A stretch of 64,000 nucleotides of DNA, from assembly GCF_022352215.1 (NCBI RefSeq), contig NZ_JAKRWF010000001.1, forward strand, positions 682,001 to 746,000. The letters are read 5' to 3'. The DNA is from Flavihumibacter cheonanensis (GTDB lineage: Bacteria > Bacteroidota > Bacteroidia > Chitinophagales > Chitinophagaceae). Shown here piece after piece: positions 43,152 to 51,529 of the stretch. Position 1 is the first letter of the stretch; every line of letters begins with the position of its first letter. The translations under genes and the position numbers were made by a program. A model generated the notes under the pieces. The model saw only the letters and a program-made list of their open reading frames with translations. It was not told the origin of the DNA and ran no database searches.

Positions 43152-43712
43152 TCAATTATCCAGGTCTTTAAATTTTTCCAATCCTTTCCAGAGTGGATTG
43201 GTACTCTCTGATTCTTTCGCTTCGCCGGTTTCCATCTTCTTCAATATGGCCAGGGCTTCCTGGTTACAGTAGGGATGGCTTCCCGCTTCGGCCGCGTCAC
43301 ACATGGTTTGCATGGGTAAACTCAACAGTAAGAATTCATAAATCCAGTCTGCTACATGCAAATGGCTTTCGCCTCTTGAGATGTAGTACACATCCGGATC
43401 TTCTTCCTGCTCATTCATCTCCTCGGGGTTATCTACCAGTTTCACCACTATATTAAACTCATCCCACAGATTCCACGGTAAACTGTTGCTCCCACATCGA
43501 TCACAAACCACTTCTGCCTTTCCGCCGATCTCGAACTTCAACAACATGAATCCGTTCTTCTTATCCAGCGACAGTTTCACCTGCGCGGCGCAATTCCTGA
43601 ATTCTGTTGACTGGTACGCTTCAAAAAAGCGGTCGCCGATTTCGTATTGGTATTCATGAATCCCGGGCTTCAGTCCCACAAAAGCGATATCAAATTCCCG
43701 TCTGCTACTCAT
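43152..43712 (-). CDS. DUF177 (YceD) family protein
   Basis: A 186-residue protein. The family core is VVCDRCGSNSLPWNLWDEFNIVV with a CxxC pair, acidic linker PEEMNEQEEDPDVYYISRGE, and the C-terminal YCNQEALAILKKM. In E. coli YceD is linked to 23S rRNA accumulation and the gene is always next to rpmF, as here; it is first in this three-gene minus-strand operon. The exact biochemical role is unproven. Confidence 0.88.
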   Translation of the reverse strand: MSSRREFDIAFVGLKPGIHEYQYEIGDRFFEAYQSTEFRNCAAQVKLSLDKKNGFMLLKFEIGGKAEVVCDRCGSNSLPWNLWDEFNIVVKLVDNPEEMNEQEEDPDVYYISRGESHLHVADWIYEFLLLSLPMQTMCDAAEAGSHPYCNQEALAILKKMETGEAKESESTNPLWKGLEKFKDLDN

Positions 43713-43826
43713 GACTACCTTTTTAAAAGGTTGGCAAAGGTAATAAAATATTCCAGATTAAACGGGAAATTTTTAAAGGAATCCCGTATTTTCGTCGGCG
43801 TATCCAAAAGTACATTTTTCACAGGC

Positions 43827-43898
43827 ATGAATGCACGTATTAACATATTTGGTGCTTACCTGGCCTTCCTCCGGTCTGCCTGTGCCAATATTCCCTGA
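43827..43898 (+). CDS. candidate 23-residue leader peptide upstream of the lysine-pathway gene
   Basis: An ORF encoding a 23-residue peptide (starts MNARINIF, ends SACANIP), 82 bp before the saccharopine-dehydrogenase-like gene. It has no near homologue that I can name. It could be a translated upstream ORF or chance. The run CLEANIP-like ending is not a lysine-rich attenuator, so classical lysine attenuation is not indicated. Confidence 0.3.
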   Translation: MNARINIFGAYLAFLRSACANIP

Positions 43899-43980
43899 TC
43901 CCTGAGCGCACTTCGCAAGTTCCCCTTTTATTTATTGTTTTCACTGATTTCCATTAATTCATACATTAAACTTCCTTCTA

Positions 43981-45051
43981 ATGAAGAATGTTGCTGTTAT
44001 TGGTCTCGGTAAGGTTGGTTCCCTCGTTGGGACCCTGCTGAGCAATGTTTTCACAGTTACCGGTCTGGATCGTCAACAACCGGCTACTGAAGTTCCTTTT
44101 GCAGTAGTTACTGGTTCGGTAAATGATGCCGAACAACTGCGTTCCTTCCTGGCTGATAAGGATGCCGTGGTTTCCTGTTTGCCTTACAACCTGAACCTGC
44201 CGGTGGCCCAGGCTGCACATGCGCTGGGTATTCATTATTTCGATCTGACAGAAGATGTGCCTACTACGGCTGCAATTCGTGAAATGGCTAAAACTTCCAA
44301 AGGAGTGATGGCTCCTCAGTGTGGCCTTGCACCCGGATTTATTGGAATTGTAGGTGCAGATCTTTACAATCGCTTTACAAAGCTTCGCGATGTGGAACTG
44401 CGGGTGGGAGCGCTTCCCCGTTATCCAAACGGCCTGATGGGCTATTCCTTTACCTGGTCGCCCGCTGGTGTGATCAATGAGTATATCAATGATGCTGAAG
44501 TGATTCATAATGGTCAGCGCAAAATGGTACCCTCCCTGGATGGTATAGAGATGATCAATATCGAGGGACAGGAATTTGAAGCATTCAGTACATCCGGCGG
44601 TTTGGGCACTATGTGTGAAACCCTGGCTGGTAAAGTGGATACCCTGAACTACAAAACCATGCGTTATCCGGGGCATGCCAAGCTGATGCGCTTCCTTTTA
44701 TATGAACTGATCCTGAAAGAAAAGCGTGAACTGGTTGAGCAAATCCTGACGGAAGCCAAACCTCCTGTGCGGGAAGATGTTGTATATGTGTACGCGGTAG
44801 TGGAAGGATGGAAGGGTGAGCAACTGGCCCGTGAAGAATTTTACCAGGCCTATCATCCGATCCTGATTCATGGTAAAGAGTGGAGAGCAATCAGCTGGAC
44901 AACTGCTGCTTCTGTGGCTGCTGTTGTTGAAATGGTAGCGAATGGCACCCTGCCAAAACAGGGTTTCATTAAGCAGGAAGAAATTCCATTTGATGCCTTC
45001 CTCAAAACCAAAAACGGATCGCTGTACCTAAACCACGAATCCGCGAAATAA
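43981..45051 (+). CDS. saccharopine dehydrogenase-family oxidoreductase
   Basis: A 356-residue NAD(P)-dependent enzyme with the Rossmann start MKNVAVIGLGKVGSLVGTLL and the family core SCLPYNLNLPVAQAAHALGIHYFDLTED and APQCGLAPGFIGIVGADL. Members include saccharopine reductase and lysine 6-dehydrogenase. It is followed 47 bp later by a DUF1338 dioxygenase-like gene, so it is likely to act in lysine or 2-aminoadipate catabolism. It has a tight in-order operon; only a hairpin lies between them. The exact reaction is not shown. Confidence 0.8.
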   Translation: MKNVAVIGLGKVGSLVGTLLSNVFTVTGLDRQQPATEVPFAVVTGSVNDAEQLRSFLADKDAVVSCLPYNLNLPVAQAAHALGIHYFDLTEDVPTTAAIREMAKTSKGVMAPQCGLAPGFIGIVGADLYNRFTKLRDVELRVGALPRYPNGLMGYSFTWSPAGVINEYINDAEVIHNGQRKMVPSLDGIEMINIEGQEFEAFSTSGGLGTMCETLAGKVDTLNYKTMRYPGHAKLMRFLLYELILKEKRELVEQILTEAKPPVREDVVYVYAVVEGWKGEQLAREEFYQAYHPILIHGKEWRAISWTTAASVAAVVEMVANGTLPKQGFIKQEEIPFDAFLKTKNGSLYLNHESAK

Positions 45052-45060
45052 ACTTACCTC

Positions 45061-45085
45061 ACCCGTCCGGTGCCACCGGACGGGT
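45061..45085. terminator. perfect GC-rich hairpin between the two lysine-pathway genes
   Basis: ACCCGTCCGGT (45061-45071), loop GCC, ACCGGACGGGT (45075-45085). It has eleven perfect pairs but no T-run after it on the plus strand (AAAATG), so it would not act as a strong intrinsic terminator there. It may instead attenuate, block decay or reduce expression of the downstream gene. Confidence 0.6.
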
Positions 45086-45098
45086 AAAATGTTGAACT

Positions 45099-46004
45099 AT
45101 GACAGAGTATAGTGCTTTAGAACAAGTACTGGGCGGACTCATGCGCCGCTACCAGGAAAGGGTACCCGATGTGCAGGGTATTATTGCCGCCATGGTGAAA
45201 GAAGGGCTGATTGAAAATGCGGATGATATTGAGAATGATCATATTGCCTTCAGAACCATGGGTGTTCCTCATTTAGGTATCCAGTCGCTGGAAAAAATCT
45301 TCCTGCACCTGGGATACAAACGGATGGATCATTATGTGTTCAAGGAGAAAAAGCTGGACGCCTACTGGTATGCCCCACCGGCTCCTCAGTACCCGCGTAT
45401 TTTCATCAGTGAATTACGCGTGCAGGAGCTGAGCGCTACCACACAGGCCATCATTCGTTCCTACACAGATGAAGTGACCAGTGATCCGGTGGATGCATTG
45501 GACCTGAATGATGCAGTTGCAGTGGATCAATTCCTGCACAGTGGGCTCTGGCGCACGCCTACCTATGCTGATTTCCTCGAACTCGGCAAGGAAAGTGAAT
45601 ACGCTGCCTGGGTTATCTATAACCGTTATTATTTGAATCATTTTACTGTGAGTGTACATAACCTGCCGGAAGAATTCAATCGCCTGGAGGCGTTTAATGA
45701 ATTCCTGGAGCGCAATGGTTTTGTATTAAATGATTCGGGAGGCAAGATCAAGGCGAGTCCGGATGGTTACCTGCGCCAGTCTTCTAATGTTGCCCGCAAA
45801 GTGGAAGCACAGTTTGCAGGAGGGGAGACCCATCTGATCGCGGGTTCCTATGTCGAATTTGCCGAGCGTGGGGTGCTGAAAGAATTCCAGCATTTACCTG
45901 CTGACCAGATTCGCAGGGAACATCGGCGTGAAGGATTTGAGGCCGGTAATGCGGATAAAATTTTCGAAAGCACTTACAGTGCGCAGACGAGCCGGGTGAA
46001 TTAA
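45099..46004 (+). CDS. DUF1338 protein, 2-oxoadipate dioxygenase/decarboxylase-like
   Basis: A 301-residue protein of the DUF1338/HglS family. HglS converts 2-oxoadipate to D-2-hydroxyglutarate with Fe(II) in Pseudomonas lysine catabolism (established knowledge). Here the metal/substrate residues can be placed: His48 and Arg52 in NDHIAFRTMG, His181 in NHFTVSV, and Glu253 in GSYVEFAERG. This spacing matches the known His-Arg pair four residues apart and the second His/Glu pattern. It is 47 bp downstream of the saccharopine-dehydrogenase-like gene, which supports a lysine route. No signal peptide, so cytosolic. Confidence 0.82.
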   Translation: MTEYSALEQVLGGLMRRYQERVPDVQGIIAAMVKEGLIENADDIENDHIAFRTMGVPHLGIQSLEKIFLHLGYKRMDHYVFKEKKLDAYWYAPPAPQYPRIFISELRVQELSATTQAIIRSYTDEVTSDPVDALDLNDAVAVDQFLHSGLWRTPTYADFLELGKESEYAAWVIYNRYYLNHFTVSVHNLPEEFNRLEAFNEFLERNGFVLNDSGGKIKASPDGYLRQSSNVARKVEAQFAGGETHLIAGSYVEFAERGVLKEFQHLPADQIRREHRREGFEAGNADKIFESTYSAQTSRVN

Positions 46005-46083
46005 TCACAATTCAACCGGCAAAAACTGCAATTCATCGTTAATCCTGCAACTTTGTACCATCTGACTTTGGACGATACCCCCA

Positions 46084-47157
46084 ATGGGTTATCTTGAAAA
46101 AAAAGTCTGGATGTTGAACAGTATGGCCTTCCTGAAATATTCCAAAAGTGAAAGGTGGATAGCAGTGCTACTGCTGCCACCTTTTGCTGTTATAGCGAAT
46201 ATTTTACTCTTTGGGAGCCGGTATTTCCAGTCTTTATCCGGATTTCTGACGGCCACCCTGATTACACTGGCTGTAATTTTCCTGGTGTATGTTTCCTGCG
46301 GCATGGTAGCTGTTATTTTTTTACATAAGTATCCCAAGTACAGCCAAACCTTCAAGCGGATTGGTTTTAGTTTAATTGCCTATATCTTAATGATGGCAGC
46401 AGGGGTAAGTCTATTGTTTTGGGGCTATGATTACCTGGGTTTCCTGGGATTTACTATGGATTACAAAAGTTATTTCTGGACCCTGATGATTGGTTTTGCC
46501 TGTAATTTGCTGGCTACCAGTTTCAATGAGGGAGCTACTTTTTACGAGAAATGGAGGGTACTGGTGGATGAGGCAGAACAACTAAAAAAAGAAAACCTGC
46601 AAAGCCAGCTGGAGGGACTCAAAGGGCAGGTAAATCCACACTTTTTGTTCAACAGTCTCAATTCCCTATCCAGTTTAATTAGTGAGGACCCGGAAAAAGC
46701 AGAGAAATTCCTGGATGAAATGAGTAAGGTGTACCGGTATATGTTGCGTACAAATGAAGATGGGCTCACCACCCTGGAAACGGAATTACAATTCATTCAA
46801 AGTTATTTCCATCTGCTCAAAACACGCTATGGCGATGGCCTTGATATGGAACTGAAGATCGATGAAAAGCTCCTGCACTACCTGATACCTCCACTTACGT
46901 TGCAGATCCTGGTGGAGAATGCGGTTAAGCATAATATGATCCTGCGCGATAGTCCGCTTGTAATACAATTGCTCACTACCAATAGTCGCAAACTGATTGT
47001 CACCAATAACCTGCAACGAAAAAACCGGATGGTTTTTTCCAACAAAGTGGGACTCAATAATATCCATAACAAATACCGGCTGATGAAGCAGGAGGAGATC
47101 CTGATCCGGGATGACGGGAAAGAGTTTGCGGTAATTGTACCGCTGATTCAGCCGTGA
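46084..47157 (+). CDS. LytS-type sensor histidine kinase
   Basis: A 357-residue membrane kinase. Four hydrophobic segments lie in residues 20-150 (IAVLLLPPFAVIANILLFG, FLTATLITLAVIFLVYVSCG, IAYILMMAAGVSLLFW, TLMIGFACNLLATSF), then a coiled segment and a His_kinase domain of the LytS/PF06580 type: LKGQVNPHFLFNSLNSLSSLI has the phosphoacceptor His186, and PLTLQILVENAVKHN is the N box of the ATPase. It pairs with the LytTR regulator 89 bp downstream. The short intracellular part and lack of a known input domain leave the signal unknown. Confidence 0.85.
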   Translation: MGYLEKKVWMLNSMAFLKYSKSERWIAVLLLPPFAVIANILLFGSRYFQSLSGFLTATLITLAVIFLVYVSCGMVAVIFLHKYPKYSQTFKRIGFSLIAYILMMAAGVSLLFWGYDYLGFLGFTMDYKSYFWTLMIGFACNLLATSFNEGATFYEKWRVLVDEAEQLKKENLQSQLEGLKGQVNPHFLFNSLNSLSSLISEDPEKAEKFLDEMSKVYRYMLRTNEDGLTTLETELQFIQSYFHLLKTRYGDGLDMELKIDEKLLHYLIPPLTLQILVENAVKHNMILRDSPLVIQLLTTNSRKLIVTNNLQRKNRMVFSNKVGLNNIHNKYRLMKQEEILIRDDGKEFAVIVPLIQP

Positions 47158-47246
47158 TTTACAGTTCATGCACTGATTTTAGCAACTAATACGCTTCTTA
47201 TAACAGAGGCGGATGGGGCATATTATTTTTGTGTAATATCGTTTTT

Positions 47247-48026
47247 ATGAAAGTACTCATTGTAGAAGATGAAGAACTGGCAGTAAAAAAGCTGCAGAAG
47301 ACCCTGCAATCTGTGACAACAGACGCGGAAGTGGTAGGTATTACGGATAGCATTCGGTCTTCGGTTAAGTGGCTGCAGGAAAATCCAACGCCGGATTTGA
47401 TCCTGATGGATATAGAACTGGCAGATGGACAGAGTTTTGAAATCTTCGACAAGGTGGAGGTAAATACAACAGTCATCTTCACCACTTCCTATGATGAGTA
47501 TGCGTTGAAAGCTTTTAAGGTGAACAGCGTAGATTACCTGCTTAAACCGGTGCAGAAAGAGGACCTGGAAGCAGCCCTGGACAAATACCACCGCATGAAA
47601 AAAATGCTGCAGGGTACTGAGCCTTCCGGCAATCTGAATATGGATAGCCTGGTAAAAGAACTGCAGCAGCGATTGCAACCCAAAGAGTTTCGGAAACGTT
47701 TCCTGGTGAAACAGGGGCAAAAACTTGTTAGCGTGGAGGTGGATGAAATTGCATATTTCTATAGTGATGGCCGCGTCAACTTTTTCAAGACCCAGGATAA
47801 CCGAAAGTTTATTGTAGACTATACCATGGATGAACTGGAAGCCATGCTCGATCCGGATCGTTATTTCCGGATCAGTCGCTCATTTTATGTTTCCATCGAA
47901 AGCGTAGAGCAGATTCATGATTATTTTGGTAATCGTCTGTTGTTGCATTTGCAACCTGTAGTGGACAAGGAAGCAATTGTAAGCCGGGAGAAAGTGACAG
48001 ATTTTAAGAGGTGGATGGGGAAATAG
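47247..48026 (+). CDS. LytTR response regulator
   Basis: A 259-residue regulator. Residues 1-120 form a receiver with VEDEE, Asp55 as phosphoacceptor (LILMDIEL), and the conserved Lys in VDYLLKPVQKEDL. Residues 160-258 are a LytTR DNA-binding domain: FLVKQGQKLVSVEVDEIAYFYSDGRVNFFKT, RYFRISRSFYVSIESVEQIHDY. Partner kinase is the preceding gene. The start ATG at 47247 was chosen because the receiver begins there. LytTR domains bind pairs of short direct repeats of the ACCGTT type; see the ACCGTT array at 25657. The gene is followed by simple repeats. Confidence 0.9.
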   Translation: MKVLIVEDEELAVKKLQKTLQSVTTDAEVVGITDSIRSSVKWLQENPTPDLILMDIELADGQSFEIFDKVEVNTTVIFTTSYDEYALKAFKVNSVDYLLKPVQKEDLEAALDKYHRMKKMLQGTEPSGNLNMDSLVKELQQRLQPKEFRKRFLVKQGQKLVSVEVDEIAYFYSDGRVNFFKTQDNRKFIVDYTMDELEAMLDPDRYFRISRSFYVSIESVEQIHDYFGNRLLLHLQPVVDKEAIVSREKVTDFKRWMGK

Positions 48027-48222
48027 GAAAGGAAGAAGGAGGAAAGGAAGAGGGAGGAAGGGGATACAAAGGAGACCGGGCCACCTTAGGCTTTGCGAAC
48101 TTAAAATCTCAAATTGTTGGGTAGGATTTTTTTGGACCATTCTTCCATTCCTCCAGTCTCCTTTGTTTCCCGCTTCCAGTCTCCTTTGTCTCCCGTCTCC
48201 TTTGTCTCCTGATCCATACGTC
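48027..48222. repeat. purine-rich arrays at both convergent gene ends
   Basis: A 196-bp gap between two convergent genes. The plus strand begins with a GGAAGAAGGAGGAA-type run and has ACAAAGGAGAC at 48066; the other side, read on the minus strand, has three further copies (plus-strand GTCTCCTTTGT at 48156, 48179, 48195) and an ACGTGAGACG stretch at 48225-48234. Each gene's transcript therefore has a purine-rich 3' end. No terminator hairpin was obvious. Confidence 0.8.
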
Positions 48223-51200
48223 TCACGTCTTCAGCCTCATCTCCAGCCGCACCAGGGTTCCTGTATTTTTTTCAGATAAAATTTCAAGGTTGGCATTGAT
48301 GGCGGCAGCTCGACGTTTCATATCAAGGATACCGCGGCCCTTGGCTACGCCGGATGTATTGAAGCCTTTACCATCATCCTGGATCAGCAGTTGCAGTTTC
48401 TGTTTGCGCAAGCGTAATTGTACCTGGATATTACGAGCACCGGAATGTTTCACTGCATTGGTGATTGCTTCTTTATAGATGGAAAGCAGTTCATAACGGT
48501 GTTCCATATCTGAATGTTTATCCTCGATATGCGGATCAGCTTCAATTTGGATATTGACATCATTAAAGGATTCCTGTTCCAGTGCGAACTGTTTCATCCG
48601 CTCAAGGGTTTTCACCATCTGGTCATTCTGCGGATTTATACTCCAAACCATATCATACATCGCCTGTGTCATGCGGTTGCTGGTTTCACTAATCTGGTGA
48701 ATATAATCCCGCGTACGCTCATGGTCCTGTTCAATTTTATTTTTCGCGAGTTCACTTGAAATATTAATGCTGCTAAGTGAATTGGTAAGATCTTCTGTTA
48801 AACTCGTTGCTATCCGGGTCCGGATACTTTCTGTTGCTCGTAGCTTTTGCATCCGAAGGCGGTCGAGCCAGTAAAGAAAAGCCAGCAGAATAAATACCAT
48901 CATCGCCATAAACCAATAAGATCGCCAGAAAGGAGGGCGAACCAAGATGGCCAGACGGGTAACGGCTTCTGACTCCTCACCATCACCATTAACCGCTTTT
49001 ACCAGGAAGGTATAATTGCGATAGGGAAGGTAGTTATAAATAGCCTGATTTCGGGTGGAACGAACCCAGTCTTCATCGAGTCCCTCCAATTTATGATAAT
49101 ACGTAAGTTGTCCGTGTTCCAGGTATTGAAGCGAAGCATAATCGATGGTAATAGAATTGTTTCGATGATTTAATTCCAGGCGTCCTTCCCGCATGATTGA
49201 ATCGTAATTCAATCTTTTGTTCATTACTTTCAAATCAGTGATGGTTACCTGAGGTGGGCGGGTGGAATGCATCACCTTATCAGGATCAAATACCAGGAAA
49301 TTATGACCGGTAGTAAAGGCAAGCAGAGAATCACTGATACGATAGGCGCCACCGGAAGTAAAATTGTCAAACTGAATACCGTCTCTTCTGTCAAACACAG
49401 TAAAGGAATTCTGGGAAAGATTCCAGCGGCACAAACCATCCTGCAAACCTATCCATACACGGCCTCTTCTGTCAATTTGCAGGTAAGATGCGGAATTGGA
49501 TGGAAGCCCGTCATCTGCAGAAATAATCCGGTGCGTCATACTACGTGTATTCAGTACCGTTAGGTTGGCGGTAGCCAGCAGCAGCAGGCTATCATTATAC
49601 CGGATGATATCAGTAGGAGAATCGTTCCCTGTTTTCCAGCCGCTTTCGGAGGAGCGTTTAATATGATGAAGGATAACCCCGGTAACCGGGTCAATATGAT
49701 AGGTGCCCCAGCCAAGTGTACCAACCCATAAACTACCATCCCAATCAATATACAATTTATGAACCAGTCCGATTTCATGTATAAGTTCATATCCTTTAGT
49801 GGGATCACCTCCCGATTTTTTAAAATCCCATTTGATCAGACGTCCGCCCTGGGTACCAAACCAGATATTTCCTTCCCGGTCTTCCACCATTTGCCGGATG
49901 GTTCGTTCTTTGAAAATAGCCGGTTGGTCATTTCGCACAGAGCCAGTTTTAGGATTGTAGGTTTTTAAAAAACCTCCTTGTTCACCTAAAAAGATCAAGC
50001 CGCTTTTGCTGTGTTCCAGGATACTCCAAACAGTCATAGTATTCTTCCAGGGATTGAAAGTAACCGGCAGGTCCAGTGGCCGAAACTGCTTATCATAGAG
50101 ATACAATCCCGCTCCCCAGGTGGCTACCATGAGCTGGCCATTTTTTAATTGTTGAACATGTTCAACCGGACCGTCCTGTACATTTTTTTCTCCCGGCCTT
50201 ACGAGGTAATAGGCATTAAATGCCTGGGCTGTTGGATTGAATAAAAACAGGCCGTCTGTAGTTGCCAACCAAAGATTTTCTTGTCGGTCTTCATATGCCT
50301 GCAGACCTACATCAAACCGAAATTTTTCTGTGTAAGGGGCAGTCTGATGTACAAACTGAAATCGTTGTTGTAAGGTGTCAAACTCAGCAATAAAGGGCAG
50401 CCCATACACCCAGATCGTTCCGTTTTTTTGTTGGGACATACCTCTGTATTCATGATAGACTCTTGGAATGTAAGGTCCAATATAATGGCGGGTCTTTTTG
50501 CCCGTATTGCCATCGTACCAATAGAAATAAGGAACCGGATGTCGATAAGGCCAGTGAAACAGTGCCAGGCTTTTACTATTGTGAATGGGTTCAATTCCCT
50601 GGATATTATGTATGCCTGCAAAGCTGTCGATGATTGGGTCCCTGGACCGGTTGTTCCCGGGGTAGGAGAGTCGTTTCAGATCCGGTTCGTATTTGACCAA
50701 CCCCGAGTCGCATCCCAGCCAGAGCACTTTACGATTGGCATCCGGTTGAAAATAGAGAACGGTCCAGTTTGCAGGAAGCGTTACCTCCCTGCTGATTGGC
50801 AGGAAGCGCTGTTGGCTTTCATCCAGGCGGAATACGCCTCTTCCAATCATCAGCAGGTAGAGGGTTCCTTTCCAGTCCTCCTTAAAGATAGAGGTATGAA
50901 AAATATTCAGTGATCTCGGAGGCATTTCAGCTTCTACGTCCTTATAAGTGAAGCGTTCATTGTCAAACAGCCCAATTTGGTTTTCTTCATTAATAATCCA
51001 GACTCTGCCTTTTGAATCGCAGAACATGGTGGCCAGGTTATTGGAAGGAATGCTTTTGGGCTGGTTTGGATGGTGTTTGAAGGTGATAAATTCCCTGCCA
51101 TCAAATCGCTGCAACCCATTGGTAGTGGCCAGCCAGATATATCCTTTTTTATCCTGGCCAACCGCATTCACATGATTGGATACAAGTCCGTTTGCCGTAC

Positions 51201-51300
51201 TGTATTGTGTAAAAGAATACTGCCTGGCCTGTTGTGCCAGCAGGGATGAGATGCATCCTGCAAAAAACAGCAGTACTGAAAGGAGGGATTGCTTCAACAT
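48223..51300 (-). CDS. two-component regulator propeller sensor kinase lacking the usual phosphoacceptor His
   Basis: A 1025-residue sensor with signal peptide MLKQSLLSVLLFFAGCISSLLAQQ. The periplasmic part has about fourteen propeller repeats (GYIWLATTNGLQRFDGREF; GTIWVYGLPF; GRVWIGLQDGLCRWN) and a YYY domain (LTYYHKLEGLDEDWVRST), followed by a helix SYWFMAMMVFILLAFLYWL. In the cytoplasm the dimerisation helix reads RIATSLTEDLTNSLSSI where the family normally has LHDDIG; Thr835 is at the His position. The ATPase domain is complete (EAITNAVKHSG, DDGKGF, GRGILDMKRRA). Orphan: no regulator adjacent. The start at 51300 is preferred because the signal peptide begins there; the frame is open to 51456. 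The stop TGA is inside a GACGTGAGACG repeat. Confidence 0.85.
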   Translation of the reverse strand: MLKQSLLSVLLFFAGCISSLLAQQARQYSFTQYSTANGLVSNHVNAVGQDKKGYIWLATTNGLQRFDGREFITFKHHPNQPKSIPSNNLATMFCDSKGRVWIINEENQIGLFDNERFTYKDVEAEMPPRSLNIFHTSIFKEDWKGTLYLLMIGRGVFRLDESQQRFLPISREVTLPANWTVLYFQPDANRKVLWLGCDSGLVKYEPDLKRLSYPGNNRSRDPIIDSFAGIHNIQGIEPIHNSKSLALFHWPYRHPVPYFYWYDGNTGKKTRHYIGPYIPRVYHEYRGMSQQKNGTIWVYGLPFIAEFDTLQQRFQFVHQTAPYTEKFRFDVGLQAYEDRQENLWLATTDGLFLFNPTAQAFNAYYLVRPGEKNVQDGPVEHVQQLKNGQLMVATWGAGLYLYDKQFRPLDLPVTFNPWKNTMTVWSILEHSKSGLIFLGEQGGFLKTYNPKTGSVRNDQPAIFKERTIRQMVEDREGNIWFGTQGGRLIKWDFKKSGGDPTKGYELIHEIGLVHKLYIDWDGSLWVGTLGWGTYHIDPVTGVILHHIKRSSESGWKTGNDSPTDIIRYNDSLLLLATANLTVLNTRSMTHRIISADDGLPSNSASYLQIDRRGRVWIGLQDGLCRWNLSQNSFTVFDRRDGIQFDNFTSGGAYRISDSLLAFTTGHNFLVFDPDKVMHSTRPPQVTITDLKVMNKRLNYDSIMREGRLELNHRNNSITIDYASLQYLEHGQLTYYHKLEGLDEDWVRSTRNQAIYNYLPYRNYTFLVKAVNGDGEESEAVTRLAILVRPPFWRSYWFMAMMVFILLAFLYWLDRLRMQKLRATESIRTRIATSLTEDLTNSLSSINISSELAKNKIEQDHERTRDYIHQISETSNRMTQAMYDMVWSINPQNDQMVKTLERMKQFALEQESFNDVNIQIEADPHIEDKHSDMEHRYELLSIYKEAITNAVKHSGARNIQVQLRLRKQKLQLLIQDDGKGFNTSGVAKGRGILDMKRRAAAINANLEILSEKNTGTLVRLEMRLKT

Positions 51301-51529
51301 TCGTTTGTTCAGGTACTCAAATATACTCCGGTGAAAGGTACCAAAAGGAATGCCTTTACTAATATGCCAGAATTCTGGATGGATTGATGAATTCTTTGGA
51401 TCAGTTGTAATCAAGATAAGCTGGTAACAATTGGGTGCAAGTTTTTGCGGTTTCATGCAGCAAAGCCTTTCCCTGGGGCTTACAGCAATTTAATATTGCA
51501 GACGCTTTTAATAACCTTATCGATCAGCT

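Noticed and set aside
47223-47720. Antisense frame opposite the LytTR regulator
   Set aside because: Complete overlap with the receiver domain; no domain, no ribosome-binding context.
51301-51456. N-terminal extension of the sensor kinase
   Set aside because: The extension is before a normal signal peptide at 51300 and has no domain.
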